From NCBI RefSeq assembly GCF_900156375.1, contig NZ_FTNK01000028.1:1-36902 (forward strand): a stretch of DNA of 36,902 nucleotides, read 5' to 3'. The stretch's first letter is position 1. Each line of letters begins with the position of its first letter. The notes beneath the pieces were generated by a model that worked only from the letters and a program-made list of their open reading frames with translations, was not told the DNA's origin and did no database searches. The position numbers and the translations under genes are program-made. Source of the stretch: Paenibacillus macquariensis (GTDB lineage: Bacteria > Bacillota > Bacilli > Paenibacillales > Paenibacillaceae). Below are positions 1 through 8,688 of this stretch, piece by piece.

Positions 1-378
1 ATTTGATACGGTGAAAAAGGCACGAAAACAACAGAATACCAAAGGTGTTCTACTGCATAGTGACCAAGGATTCCAGTATACATCCCGCCAATATAGTCAG
101 CTGCTCAAACGATACAGCATCCAAGCCAGCATGTCCCGGAAAGGAAACTGTTGGGACAATGCATGTATGGAGAACTTCTTCAGTCATTTTAAAGCAGAGT
201 GCTTCTACCTTCATGTTTTTCATTCTGTAAAGCAGGTCGAACACGCCGTTAAGCAGTACATCCATTTCTACAACCATGAACGCTTTCAAAAGAAACTAAA
301 CAACCTGAGCCCCTACGAATACAGGACTCAGGCTGCTTAAATGTTGCTTTTTGTTAATTGTCTACTTGACAGGGGTCA
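1..378 (+). mobile_element. IS3-family insertion sequence, right end
   Basis: The window opens inside an insertion sequence. The 3' part of an orfB transposase is followed by a short non-coding tail that ends in GACAGGGGTCA at about 368-378. IS3-family elements end in TCA, so the right boundary is placed at 378. The left end and any target duplication lie outside the window or cannot be recognised. The element abuts the 3' end of the pspA operon. Confidence 0.75.
2..340 (+). CDS. IS3-family transposase OrfB, C-terminal part (partial)
   Basis: This is the C-terminal 112 residues of an rve/DDE integrase-type transposase; the start lies upstream of the window. Visible are HSDQGFQYTS, carrying the second catalytic Asp, and the segment around SMSRKGNCWDNACMENFFSHFKAE, whose Glu is the third acidic residue. 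The C-terminal YNHERFQKKLNNLSPYEYR is typical of IS3 (IS150-like) OrfB. The frame is open to the first base and ends in TAA just before the right terminal inverted repeat, as expected for an intact 3' end. Whether the element as a whole is active cannot be judged. Confidence 0.9.
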   Translation, partial: FDTVKKARKQQNTKGVLLHSDQGFQYTSRQYSQLLKRYSIQASMSRKGNCWDNACMENFFSHFKAECFYLHVFHSVKQVEHAVKQYIHFYNHERFQKKLNNLSPYEYRTQAA

Positions 379-419
379 CTTCACGTGAGCGGGTTCTTTC
401 TTAATTCATTAACGCTTTT

Positions 420-1409
420 TTACAACTTCTGACCACAATTCGGACAGAAATTAGCCCCTTCGGTTTTTGAACCGCAATTTGGGCAGAAGTTGGGCTTTTT
501 ATGCTCTTCTGCAGAAGAGGGAGCAGCAGGCGCAGGCTGCTGCTTGTCAGCTGGAGGCTTCTGGTTTTGATTTATGTTCTTCATCATTTCATTGGCCATG
601 TTCATGCCCATCATCATACCCGCCATGTCCGAAGCAGCACCGCCACCTTGCACTTTTCCTGAAGAAATACCGTCCGTCATGCTAACCTGTTGATACTTCT
701 GCAGATTACCAATCATTTCGTGGGAAGCTGTTTTGGTAATCATATCTTGAATTTCTTTAGGATAATTAAAGCTCATCACTTGGAACCCTGTAATCGTCAT
801 CCCATTGTCCATGATCTGCATATCCAAATCTTCGCGAATACCTTTGGCAATATCCGAAGCGTTCGCCTGCAGATTAAACATGTCTTTTCCTTCTCTGCTG
901 ATCCATTTCATTAGTAACTGATCTAACACAGAAGTAATCCTTATTTTAATATCCTCAACAAGATAACTATTACGCATACCAGCAATCTTATCGATGAGTG
1001 TAACGTAATCGTTCACTTTGAAATTGAATGTACCGTTCGCACGAATAGGCATGCCACCCGGAAGCTGTGGAGTGGGGATTAAAATCGGATTTTGCGTTCC
1101 CCATTTGACAGTGAATTCCTTCGTATTAACGAATAAGACTTCCACCCTCATCCCACTGTTAAAGCCAAATTTAAATCCTTTTAACGTAGAAAGAAACGGG
1201 ATGATGTCCGAATCAATACTGAATTCCCCTTCATCCTCAAATATCCCTTCGATCTTACCGTTATTCACGAAAATCGCGTCTTGGCCAGAGCGGATAATTA
1301 ACTTACTTCCTTTTTTAACCTCGTGATTGCTCCACTTCCAAAAAATCATATCATCCCTAAATTCTTCCCATTCCACAACATTTGCAAATTGATTTTTGAA
1401 AAATCCCAT
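420..1409 (-). CDS. ydjI: SPFH-domain protein with C-terminal double zinc ribbon (YdjI-like)
   Basis: The 329-residue protein has an N-terminal SPFH/virion-core-like domain (about residues 20-230), a Met- and Pro/Gln-rich linker (MAGMMMGMNMANEMMKN, then QNQKPPADKQQPAPAAP), and a C-terminal zinc ribbon with Cys309/Cys312 and Cys322/Cys325 in two CPNCG pairs. It matches B. subtilis YdjI in architecture and in position as the last gene of a pspA-ydjG-ydjH-ydjI operon. Family knowledge: SPFH proteins form membrane-associated oligomers, and YdjI works with PspA in envelope stress. The start is supported by GGGAAGGG eight bases upstream of ATG. The exact biochemical role is not known. Confidence 0.88.
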   Translation of the reverse strand: MGFFKNQFANVVEWEEFRDDMIFWKWSNHEVKKGSKLIIRSGQDAIFVNNGKIEGIFEDEGEFSIDSDIIPFLSTLKGFKFGFNSGMRVEVLFVNTKEFTVKWGTQNPILIPTPQLPGGMPIRANGTFNFKVNDYVTLIDKIAGMRNSYLVEDIKIRITSVLDQLLMKWISREGKDMFNLQANASDIAKGIREDLDMQIMDNGMTITGFQVMSFNYPKEIQDMITKTASHEMIGNLQKYQQVSMTDGISSGKVQGGGAASDMAGMMMGMNMANEMMKNINQNQKPPADKQQPAPAAPSSAEEHKKPNFCPNCGSKTEGANFCPNCGQKL

Positions 1410-1430
1410 TATTAAATCCCTTCCCTTCTG

Positions 1431-2216
1431 CTAAAATGATCCCCTACTACCACTATGCGAATGGCCACCACCGGTGGTTCCACCGCCTCCGCCGCCTGAT
1501 CCGCCGCCATTATTCTTCTCGATCTTCCGTTTCGTTGTCGTTGTTCGCACGTACTGGTCCTGACGCTCTAGAATTCCCGAAGTACTGGAATCTTCGTAGG
1601 TCTGTCGATTTACCGTCACACGACCACCCGAACGATAAGCCATCATACCAACGATAACCCCTCCAATGCCCACCGAAACAGCCAATTGAAACCACCCATT
1701 AAATAATATATTGTCCGGATTCACTCCTGGGCGAAACCCCATATATCTATGCGCCGTTTGAATATATTTCTGAAATGCAAGTCTGTAATCTCCGTTCGCC
1801 AAATCAGGGCTAATCTTGTCGTTTATCTTATCCAGCCTACCCTGATCTAGGTACTCCTCACCTTTATAAAATCCTGCCAAATAGAAATCCCTATTTCTCA
1901 TGTCCATCGTCAATATAACCGCATTGCCATGGGACTTATCATATCCAGGTCCCTTATCATCGTAGAAATCTTCCGTCATTTTCATGACATCTACATTATC
2001 ATCGTTGTTAGAAGTATAAATAATAATGTCCGTTTCTCTCTTCGCTCCGTATTCATTAGCCATCAGGTTCAGCTCGTCATACTCTTCTTGATTCAGCAGA
2101 CCCGCTTCATCATATATTAATGTCTTCAATTCTGGTGAAGCCAAGCTCATCTCCATAGGAACTGCTAGATATACTGCGATGAAGAACAGGATGGCCAAGA
2201 TCGTTCTTTGCTTCAT
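1431..2216 (-). CDS. ydjH: TPM-domain membrane protein (YdjH-like)
   Basis: Predicted 261 residues with an N-terminal signal/TM segment (ILAILFFIAVYLAVPMEMSL), a TPM (TLP18.3/Psb32/MOLO-1) domain seen in LIYDEAGLLNQEEYDEL and TDIIIYTSNN...DVMKMTEDFYDDKG, a second TM (LAVSVGIGGVIVGMMAY), and a very Gly-rich tail ending HSHSGSRGSF. A longer start at 2222 is possible, but the RBS AGGAGG lies only three bases before it and nine before the ATG at 2216, so 2216 is preferred. That ATG overlaps the ydjG stop (TGATG), which implies translational coupling. Role inferred from the operon: a membrane partner of the PspA/YdjI stress system. Confidence 0.85.
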   Translation of the reverse strand: MKQRTILAILFFIAVYLAVPMEMSLASPELKTLIYDEAGLLNQEEYDELNLMANEYGAKRETDIIIYTSNNDDNVDVMKMTEDFYDDKGPGYDKSHGNAVILTMDMRNRDFYLAGFYKGEEYLDQGRLDKINDKISPDLANGDYRLAFQKYIQTAHRYMGFRPGVNPDNILFNGWFQLAVSVGIGGVIVGMMAYRSGGRVTVNRQTYEDSSTSGILERQDQYVRTTTTKRKIEKNNGGGSGGGGGGTTGGGHSHSGSRGSF

Positions 2217-3247
2217 CACCATAATCCTCCTCCCATCATCAAAGCTATTAACTTCAGTGAAATGAAGGCAGCGCCAGCGATGCTAGCGAACCATGCACTT
2301 ACTTTCGCTTTGCTGATCGGAGGTTTGCCAACCACCTTACCCGTCTGGCCATTCATGGCAAACGTATGCTCCGACTTATTATAGTCATAGTGTACCGCCC
2401 ATACGGGAAGCAGAACATAATCCGCATGTTGTAATCTTGTATCAATTTGCTTGTTGGTGTAGCTCATGGTGGTATATCCATCCATCGCAGACTGAATATA
2501 AGAATTAATGTATGCACTCACTTTTTCTTTCGCCCGTGGGAAAAGTTCCTCGTCATTATAACTGTATTTTTCCGCAATATAGCCGGCGAGATATGGCGTT
2601 TTAAAACTTTTTAGCTGATCGTATGGAAAAGGCTCTAATTTATCCATCAGTTCATCATTCATTTTCTCAGCCGCATCGATCGGTACCTCCACATAATTCA
2701 GATCGATCTTCCGGTATACATCAAAAAACTGTGTTTCCGTATATTGATAATCGCCTCTCCTGTAGGTTCTCACCTTCGTTCCAAGACCATGAACCTCAAT
2801 TTTATTATGTAATTCAAATAACCAGAAGGGCACATACAACCCCGTTATACCTTTGACTCGATCCGCTGTCATGAACCCGTTTGGCGTCAGTCGTCCATTC
2901 TTGCACCATTTCCGAAAGGCATTCATAGCTTCTTCCTTACTAATGGAAAAGGGTATGATTTTCGCCGGAGCAAGTGTCCCTTTCAGTCGATCGCCAAGTA
3001 CAACCGCTGCACCACAAAAGCTACAGACCGTTGCACTCGTCTCGGCTTCCGCCATAATGATTGCTCCACAGCTATTGCAATGATACTCCACAACCTCATC
3101 TTCTGAAAAAACATTATCCCTTAGAGGATCAGGAAGTTGTTCAATATTGTCTTCCCTTCCACAGCTGTGACAAGATAACATACCTGTCTCACCATCAAAG
3201 ACCATGCCACTCCCGCAATTTGGACATTTGTAATCAATAACCGACAT
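2216..3247 (-). CDS. ydjG: TFIIB-type zinc-ribbon membrane protein (YdjG-like)
   Basis: The 343-residue protein starts with two zinc-ribbon modules: CPNCG...CHSCG (residues 9-30) and CNSCG...CSFCG (about 57-78). A globular middle follows, then one hydrophobic segment near the C terminus (VSAWFASIAGAAFISLKLIALMM), consistent with a tail-anchored or single-TM protein. It corresponds to B. subtilis YdjG, encoded directly downstream of pspA. AGAGGTGA precedes the ATG. It ends in TGG TGA with the stop overlapping the next start. In Bacillus, YdjG and YdjH are reported to help place PspA at the membrane; that role is transferred by homology and synteny, not seen directly. Confidence 0.85.
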   Translation of the reverse strand: MSVIDYKCPNCGSGMVFDGETGMLSCHSCGREDNIEQLPDPLRDNVFSEDEVVEYHCNSCGAIIMAEAETSATVCSFCGAAVVLGDRLKGTLAPAKIIPFSISKEEAMNAFRKWCKNGRLTPNGFMTADRVKGITGLYVPFWLFELHNKIEVHGLGTKVRTYRRGDYQYTETQFFDVYRKIDLNYVEVPIDAAEKMNDELMDKLEPFPYDQLKSFKTPYLAGYIAEKYSYNDEELFPRAKEKVSAYINSYIQSAMDGYTTMSYTNKQIDTRLQHADYVLLPVWAVHYDYNKSEHTFAMNGQTGKVVGKPPISKAKVSAWFASIAGAAFISLKLIALMMGGGLW

Positions 3248-3274
3248 CTACTCACCTCTATCACCAAGAAAATG

Positions 3275-3949
3275 TTATTCCTTATTCTTTATTTGATCTT
3301 TCATTGCATCTAACTCATCTTCTGGATTCGCATTCATACTCTTCTCTAATTGTGCGATCAGATCATCTAGATCATCCTTTGGTTCTGCTCTAAGCTCAGC
3401 TAAAGCCACAGCTTCATTATAAGCCTGATTCACTTTCTCTTCCATGGCATCGAGAACAGAACCACTTGCGCCTAAAGAGCCGCCTCTAGAATTCAATTGT
3501 TGCTGTGCTTTAGTAGCAGCTATTTTCTCCTTCAGATGGACTCTCCGTGCTTCCAACTGACCCATATCTAACACGATTTTTTCCTGCATTCGCTTCATAC
3601 TCAAGGCGTTAGCGGAAGCAGCATCATAGGCGACTTGTAATTGGTTTTGTTTCTCTACCTGGATGGCCTTTCTCTCGAGGAACTTTAGAGCTTTCTCCTC
3701 ATCACCTGATTCCACGGCCTTCTCAGCATAATTAAGCAGCTTTCTAATCTCAGCTCGGCATTCATCAAGTACTCTCTTCGCTCTTTGCTCATCCGCGAGC
3801 ACCGAAGCTGTCTCAGCTTTGACCTTGCTCATGTCGCTGTTCAACTGCCGCATGTAATCATCAATCATTTTCTCTGGATCTTCTGCCTTATCCAACAAGG
3901 CGTTAATATTGCTTGCCATAATATCCTTAAATCTTGATAAAATCCCCAT
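3275..3949 (-). CDS. pspA: PspA/IM30-family phage-shock protein A
   Basis: The 224-residue, almost wholly alpha-helical protein begins with the amphipathic helix MGILSRFKDIMASNINALLDK and the family signature AEDPEKMIDDYMRQL. Long heptad-rich coiled coils fill about residues 25-150, followed by an acidic C-terminal helix. Length equals that of B. subtilis PspA (YdjF). Members of this ESCRT-III-like family polymerise on damaged membranes. The RBS GGAGGTTCC lies before the ATG. It is the first gene of the operon with ydjG, ydjH and ydjI. LiaH is a paralogue of similar size, but the ydjG-H-I context favours PspA. Confidence 0.92.
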   Translation of the reverse strand: MGILSRFKDIMASNINALLDKAEDPEKMIDDYMRQLNSDMSKVKAETASVLADEQRAKRVLDECRAEIRKLLNYAEKAVESGDEEKALKFLERKAIQVEKQNQLQVAYDAASANALSMKRMQEKIVLDMGQLEARRVHLKEKIAATKAQQQLNSRGGSLGASGSVLDAMEEKVNQAYNEAVALAELRAEPKDDLDDLIAQLEKSMNANPEDELDAMKDQIKNKE

Positions 3950-3988
3950 GATGGAACCTCCTCGAAAAGAGTTACATTACATATATAA

Positions 3989-4014
3989 TACATCAGTTTA
4001 CGACAAAAGTTTCA
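3989..4014 (-). promoter_or_regulatory. ECF-sigma-like promoter of the pspA operon
   Basis: On the minus strand TGAAAC (4014-4009) is followed after 16 bases by TGTA (3992-3989), about 40 bases upstream of pspA. B. subtilis SigW promoters are TGAAAC-N16-CGTA, so this is one mismatch away, and the B. subtilis operon is SigW-dependent. A sigma-A promoter with good spacing was not found here. The assignment rests on motif plus synteny. Confidence 0.5.
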
Positions 4015-4308
4015 TATGCTGAAAGATTACGGTAGCAATCAAAATAGTATTCCCCAGTTCACTCTTAATTAGGTTCTTATGACACTGTGACTTGTAAGTG
4101 GCTTAGATATTGGCTTCATTATACATCCGCTATGATGCTACTGCTCATGCTTATGCATAATTCGATATTGGTATACTTCGAGGTGATATCTATTAATGAA
4201 CCTTAAGATGACCCATCCATGGACTAAGATTTTTTTCATATCTGTTGATTTCATTTTAGTCTGCCCTACATGCTCTTTCAACTAATTTAGTTAAACCCTA
4301 GATCCCAA

Positions 4309-4347
4309 TAAAAAAATAGCCAACAGTATGTGACACATACTGTTGGC
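4309..4347 (-). terminator. Rho-independent terminator of the alpha-glucosidase gene
   Basis: GCCAACAGTATGTG and its exact complement (4319-4347) form a 14-bp inverted repeat with almost no loop. On the minus strand it runs into a T tract (complement of the A run 4310-4316). It lies 43 bases past the malL stop codon. The remaining DNA between here and the pspA promoter (about 4015-4308) shows no recognisable gene. Confidence 0.85.
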
Positions 4348-4389
4348 CTGATCGAATGAAAATGAATCGTTTTAAGGCATCATTAACGA

Positions 4390-6015
4390 TTAGATTTTCA
4401 CCGCAAAAGCTTCATAAGGATTTAAATCAAGTTGATTAAAATTAACCGATGATCTTTCATAGTTACTGATAATCACGTCGTCACTTTGTCCAAGACTCGG
4501 TAGCTCTAGAGATACCATCTCTTCCCCAAAGTTTGCTACAACCACCCATGTTTGGCCTTCGTAACGTCTTAAATACATAAAGACTTGCTCAGGAACGTCC
4601 GTTACTAACTCAAAGTCGCCCCATACGACAATTGGATTCTCTTTTCTTAACCGAATTAATTGTTGATAGCAGAAAAAGATAGAATTCGGATTATTCAAGT
4701 TGGCTGCCACATTAATGTCACTTGAATTCGGATTGACATGTAGCCAAGGGGTTCCCGTTGTAAATCCGGCATTTTCTGTATCGTCCCATTGCATTGGCGT
4801 TCGAGCGTTATCGCGCCCTTTTACGTTAATAGAAGCGAGAATGTCTTCTTTCTTATAACCATTCGCCAAGCGTTCATGGTACATATTCACACTTTCAATG
4901 TCGTTAATCTCACTAATGTCGCTAACAGGGTAATTGGTCATCCCGATTTCTTCACCTTGATAGATGTAAGGCGTGCCCTTCATTAAGTGAAGTAGGATAG
5001 CGAACATTTTTGCACTTTCGGTATGATAAGTGGAATCATTTCCCCAGCGAGATACAATTCTAGGAAGATCATGATTGTTCCAGAACAGACTATTCCATCC
5101 CTCATCGCCCAATGCCGTTTGCCACTTACTTAGGATGTTTTTCAATTCGCTAACGGGTAAAGGTTTAAGGTCCCATTTCTCTCTACCTTCTTGCTGATCT
5201 AGAGAAACGTGTTCAAATTGGAAGACCATAGACAACTCATTACGTTTAGGATCAGAATACAATTTAGCAATTTCGGGCGTTGCTCCCCAAGTCTCTCCCA
5301 CTGTCAATACATCATGTTTCCCGAAGGTCTCCCGGTGCATATCTTGCAAATATTCATGCAATTTCGGACCATTCCCGGTGATTTCCTGATCTGGAATTTT
5401 ACCCACCAAATCAATAACGTCCATACGGAAACCACCAACACCTTTATCCAGCCAAAAATTCATCATGTTCCACACTTCTTGTCTAACCTTTTCATTCTCC
5501 CAGTTAAGGTCCGGCTGTCTTTTGCTGAACAGATGCAAGAAATATTGACCGCTTGCTTCGTCATATTGCCAAGCAGAACCACTGAAAATGGACCCAAGTG
5601 AGTTAGGAACTCCACCATTTACCGGATCTCGCCAGATATAATAGTCTCGATATGGGTTGTCCTTACTTTTACTGGACTCGATAAACCACTTATGTTCATC
5701 TGAAGTATGATTTACAACTAGATCCATAATAATCTTGATGTTTCGCACTTTAGCCTGCTTAATCAGTTCATCCATATCATCCATCGTGCCAAACTCTGTC
5801 ATAATCGCTTGATAATCACTAATATCATAGCCATTGTCATCGTTAGGTGATTGATAGACCGGACTGAGCCAAATCGCCGTAATCCCCAATCGTTCCAAGT
5901 AACCCAATCGCTCAATAATACCTTTCAAATCACCAACACCATCACCGTCACTATCTTGGAAACTTCGCGGATAGACCTGATAGATCACCGCTGTTTGCCA
6001 CCATTTCGTCTTCAT
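4390..6015 (-). CDS. malL: Oligo-1,6-glucosidase / alpha-glucosidase (GH13)
   Basis: The 541-residue cytoplasmic GH13 enzyme has no signal peptide. Conserved regions are all present: DLVVNH (98-103), GFRMDVIDL with nucleophile Asp199, VGETWG with acid/base Glu241, and NNHDLPR with Asp316. QPDLNWEN and the Val after the nucleophile are features linked to alpha-1,6 specificity (isomaltose, panose) in this subfamily. A GTG in frame at 6024 abuts the RBS GAGGAG, so the ATG at 6015, eight bases from GGAG, is chosen. A 20-bp palindromic operator lies 33 bases upstream, between this gene and its LacI-type regulator. No sugar transporter accompanies it in the window, so it presumably acts on sugars imported by a system encoded elsewhere. 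Confidence 0.93.
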   Translation of the reverse strand: MKTKWWQTAVIYQVYPRSFQDSDGDGVGDLKGIIERLGYLERLGITAIWLSPVYQSPNDDNGYDISDYQAIMTEFGTMDDMDELIKQAKVRNIKIIMDLVVNHTSDEHKWFIESSKSKDNPYRDYYIWRDPVNGGVPNSLGSIFSGSAWQYDEASGQYFLHLFSKRQPDLNWENEKVRQEVWNMMNFWLDKGVGGFRMDVIDLVGKIPDQEITGNGPKLHEYLQDMHRETFGKHDVLTVGETWGATPEIAKLYSDPKRNELSMVFQFEHVSLDQQEGREKWDLKPLPVSELKNILSKWQTALGDEGWNSLFWNNHDLPRIVSRWGNDSTYHTESAKMFAILLHLMKGTPYIYQGEEIGMTNYPVSDISEINDIESVNMYHERLANGYKKEDILASINVKGRDNARTPMQWDDTENAGFTTGTPWLHVNPNSSDINVAANLNNPNSIFFCYQQLIRLRKENPIVVWGDFELVTDVPEQVFMYLRRYEGQTWVVVANFGEEMVSLELPSLGQSDDVIISNYERSSVNFNQLDLNPYEAFAVKI

Positions 6016-6048
6016 TAAATCCACTCCTCTATATTTTATTTATTTAGG

Positions 6049-6068
6049 TTACGTAAACGTTTACGTAA
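6049..6068. promoter_or_regulatory. LacI-family operator upstream of malL
   Basis: TTACGTAAACGTTTACGTAA is a perfect 20-bp palindrome with the central AACGTT core typical of LacI/GalR-family operators. It sits in the 70-bp gap between the lacI-type gene and malL, so it should repress malL. It also partly resembles a CcpA cre site (outer T and A are replaced). Confidence 0.8.
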
Positions 6069-6085
6069 ATATCCGAAGCAATCTA

Positions 6086-7087
6086 TCACTTGGGCCGAAC
6101 TGTCTGTCTCTCTACAATGTGATGACTCACAATGGTGCTAGAAACATCTTGTGATTTCTCAATTAAAGCAATCAATTTATCCGAAGCAAGACGTCCCATT
6201 TGAGCAAGAGGTTGATGAACCGTCGTTAATGGAGGAAAGGTTATTTGGGCTATGGTCAAATCATCATACCCAATAATGGATAGATCATCGGGAATTTTCA
6301 TCCCCTTTGCAAAGACTGCTCCCATAGCCCCAATAGCCATTTCGTCACTCGCTGCAAACAAGGCTGTGAAAGGTGGAGCATCTGCTAGTAACAACTCCAT
6401 CGCTTTTCGACCACTTTCCCAACGAAAATCACCATAAGCCACTCTAGATTCTAAGAACTGAATGTCATGATCCTCCAGAGCCTGACGGTAACCTTCTACA
6501 CGAGTTCCAGCAACTCTATCCCCCAAAGTTCCACTGATCATTGCAATTTCTCGATGTCCATTCTGAATAAGATAATTTGTTGCTTGATAAGCCGCTTGCC
6601 AATCATCAACTTTAACGTAAGGAATCATATGTTTGTGGGACTGCGTGTTAACAAGTACCACCGGCACCCCCATTTCTTTCAGAGCCTGATAATACTCATC
6701 CTTCAGAACCTCACTAGTAAACACGACTCCATCCACTTGTTTTTCGCGAAGGACCTGCAAATATTTCATTGTCCTTTTGCCCTCTTCGGCCGTATTGCAC
6801 ACAATGACACTGAACCCTTTCTCATGAGCAACTTCCTCAATGCCGTGCAGTATGTCCGACGAGAAGCCACTAGAAACATCCGGAAATAGAACACCGATGG
6901 TCTGCGTTCGTTTATTAACGAGTCCCCGTGCAATTGCATTCGGATGATATCCAAGCTCTTCAACGGCTTAAAGTACCTTAAGTTTGGTTTTATTCGAGTA
7001 CCCTGAAAGATTATGTAGTACCCGGGATACTGTGGCCACAGATACATTAGCTGCCTTTGCTACATCTTTAATTGTCGGAACATTCAT
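6086..7087 (-). pseudogene. LacI/GalR-family sugar regulator interrupted by one stop codon
   Basis: Read from ATG 7087 (RBS GAGGATAAATTT), the frame gives a normal LacI helix-turn-helix (IKDVAKAANVSVATVSRVLH, residues 6-25). It meets TAA at codon 40 (6970-6968), then continues without shift through AVEELGYHPNAIARGLVNKR and a full periplasmic-binding-protein-like effector domain ending VERQTVRPK. Total is 333 codons, normal for the family. The expected residue at the stop is Glu (KVLEAVEEL), so a single GAA-to-TAA change explains it. The stop falls between the HTH and the hinge helix, so a downstream restart would lack DNA binding. It may be a real null allele or a base-call error. Confidence 0.85.
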
Positions 7088-7125
7088 AAATTTATCCTCG
7101 TTATTCTTTACGTTAATGAATGGAG

Positions 7126-7135
7126 TAAACGTTTA
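7126..7135. promoter_or_regulatory. LacI-type operator at the regulator's own promoter
   Basis: TAAACGTTTA is a 10-bp palindrome with the same AAACGTTT core as the malL operator. It lies six bases downstream of the -10 box, over the expected transcription start of the regulator, which implies autoregulation. Confidence 0.65.
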
Positions 7136-7141
7136 ACCAAA

Positions 7142-7170
7142 ATTATAAATATCACGTCCTATTTTGTCAA
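7142..7170 (-). promoter_or_regulatory. Consensus sigma-A promoter of the lacI-type gene
   Basis: On the minus strand TTGACA (7170-7165) and TATAAT (7147-7142) are both perfect consensus boxes separated by exactly 17 bases. The regulator start codon is 55 bases downstream. Confidence 0.9.
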
Positions 7171-7332
7171 CGGGTCCATAAATGATACTAGCGCTACCCT
7201 ATCAGCGAAGTTTAAAGCCTACTTTTATCATTAATCCACTTGTAAACCTCACACTAAATCACCCATATTATTGAGCAAAAATTCTGGTATATCAAATAAC
7301 ATCAATCCCTTTAAACAGGGCCTAGATTAAAG

Positions 7333-7366
7333 AGACTATAGAGTAGCTTGAGCTACTTTATAGTCT
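7333..7366. terminator. Strong bidirectional-looking hairpin between lacI and the aminotransferase
   Basis: AGACTATAGAGTAGCT and AGCTACTTTATAGTCT pair at 15 of 16 positions around a 2-base loop. On the minus strand the hairpin is followed by CTTTAAT, so it may end the ddlR-ddl-aminotransferase transcript 160 bases past its last stop. On the plus strand TTTGTTCG follows. No gene is seen in 7171-7332 or 7367-7524. Confidence 0.55.
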
Positions 7367-7524
7367 TTGTTCGTCTTATTTATTTCAATTCATCAAGACA
7401 TGTTGTTCTTCTTAAAGGTTGAACAATCTTGCATCTATGCATAATGCCTGCCATTACAGCCATCTTGATGCCCATCCCCACTTCTTCTGCTACAGATTAT
7501 AGGAGAAATGCAACTACCTTACAA

Positions 7525-8688
7525 TTATACTTTCGCCTTCATGAAGCTCTCCATCCGCTCCAGCGCCAGTGATAATTTCTGCGTGGATACAGAGTAGGAG
7601 CAGCGGATATGCCCCTCTCCCCCTGCACCAAACACATGCCCGGGCACGACGGCAACACCTGATTCCTTCAATAACTGCAAAGCAAACGTCTCGGAGTCGA
7701 GCCCCGTGTGAGCGATACTCGGAAACGCATAGAATGCCCCTTCCGGTACATGGCAAGGCATCCCTATCGAACGGAAACCGTTCACCACTAGCTCCCGGCG
7801 CTGCCGATACACTTCTCTCATCTCATTCATAGCCTCAAGACCATGGCGCAGGGATTCTATCGCAGCAATCTGTCCCAGCACCGGAGCACACATGGCAGTA
7901 TATTGATGGATCTTCAGCATTGCCGCCAGCAGATCGCGGTGACCGCAGGCATATCCGATTCTCCAGCCGGTCATTGCGAACGCTTTGGAAAAGCCGCTGA
8001 GTACAATGGTTCTCTCCTGCATCCCCGGTAGCGAGGCAATGCTGACATGCTTCCGGTCATAGGTCAGCTCGGCATAGACTTCATCAGAGATGACCAGCAG
8101 ATTGTTCTCCTTAACGATGTCGGCAATCGGTTGCCAGTCCTCGGCAGTCATGATCGCTCCCGTCGGATTGTTCGGATAATTCAGCATCAGCAGCTTTGAA
8201 CGCGGGGTAATCGCCCGTTGCAAGGCCTCAGCGGTCAGCTTGAACCCACCCTCCGCTCTCGCTTCCACCTCCACTACTGTACCGCCGTTTAGATAGCCGA
8301 TCGGCGAATAAGCGATATAACTGGGAGATGGCAGAAGAAGTTCATCGCCCGGAGCGGTGAATGCCCGGAGCGCCAGATCCAGCGCTTCGCTACTGCCTAC
8401 AGTGACGAGCACTTCGCTAGCAGGATCGTAGCGCAGATTGAAATTTTTATGCAAATAATCAGCAATTCCCTCTCTAAGTTCAGGTAAACCCGCATTCGGC
8501 GTATAGCTCGTTGCTCCTTGCCTCAGTGCCTGCACGCATGCTTCCCTGATGTGTTCTGGGGTGACAAAATCCGGCTCACCTACGCCTAGCGAGATAATAT
8601 CCTCACTGCCTGCACTGAGGTCGAAGAAAGCACGTATCCCGGAAGGCGGAATATCCCGAACGCGCGGAGCAATCCAATCATTCAACAT
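7525..8688 (-). CDS. PLP-dependent class I/II aminotransferase
   Basis: The 387-residue fold-type I aminotransferase has NPTG at 174-177, the PLP-contacting SDEVY (Asp202, Tyr205), Schiff-base Lys235 in SGFSKAFAMTG, Arg243 in WRIGY, and a C-terminal carboxylate-binding Arg in GEGHIRCSYS. It is closest in style to aspartate/PatA-type enzymes; the substrate cannot be set from sequence. Its ATG lies inside the last codons of ddl (11-base overlap) behind AAGGGGGTG, so it is translated with the cell-wall gene. The context suggests a role in amino-acid supply for peptidoglycan or D-Ala/Glu/DAP metabolism, which is inference. Confidence 0.85.
   Translation of the reverse strand: MLNDWIAPRVRDIPPSGIRAFFDLSAGSEDIISLGVGEPDFVTPEHIREACVQALRQGATSYTPNAGLPELREGIADYLHKNFNLRYDPASEVLVTVGSSEALDLALRAFTAPGDELLLPSPSYIAYSPIGYLNGGTVVEVEARAEGGFKLTAEALQRAITPRSKLLMLNYPNNPTGAIMTAEDWQPIADIVKENNLLVISDEVYAELTYDRKHVSIASLPGMQERTIVLSGFSKAFAMTGWRIGYACGHRDLLAAMLKIHQYTAMCAPVLGQIAAIESLRHGLEAMNEMREVYRQRRELVVNGFRSIGMPCHVPEGAFYAFPSIAHTGLDSETFALQLLKESGVAVVPGHVFGAGGEGHIRCSYSVSTQKLSLALERMESFMKAKV

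Noticed and set aside
6766..7047. 93-codon minus-strand frame as a gene
   Set aside because: It is an out-of-frame shadow over the N-terminal half of the LacI-type gene, whose true frame has one stop codon.
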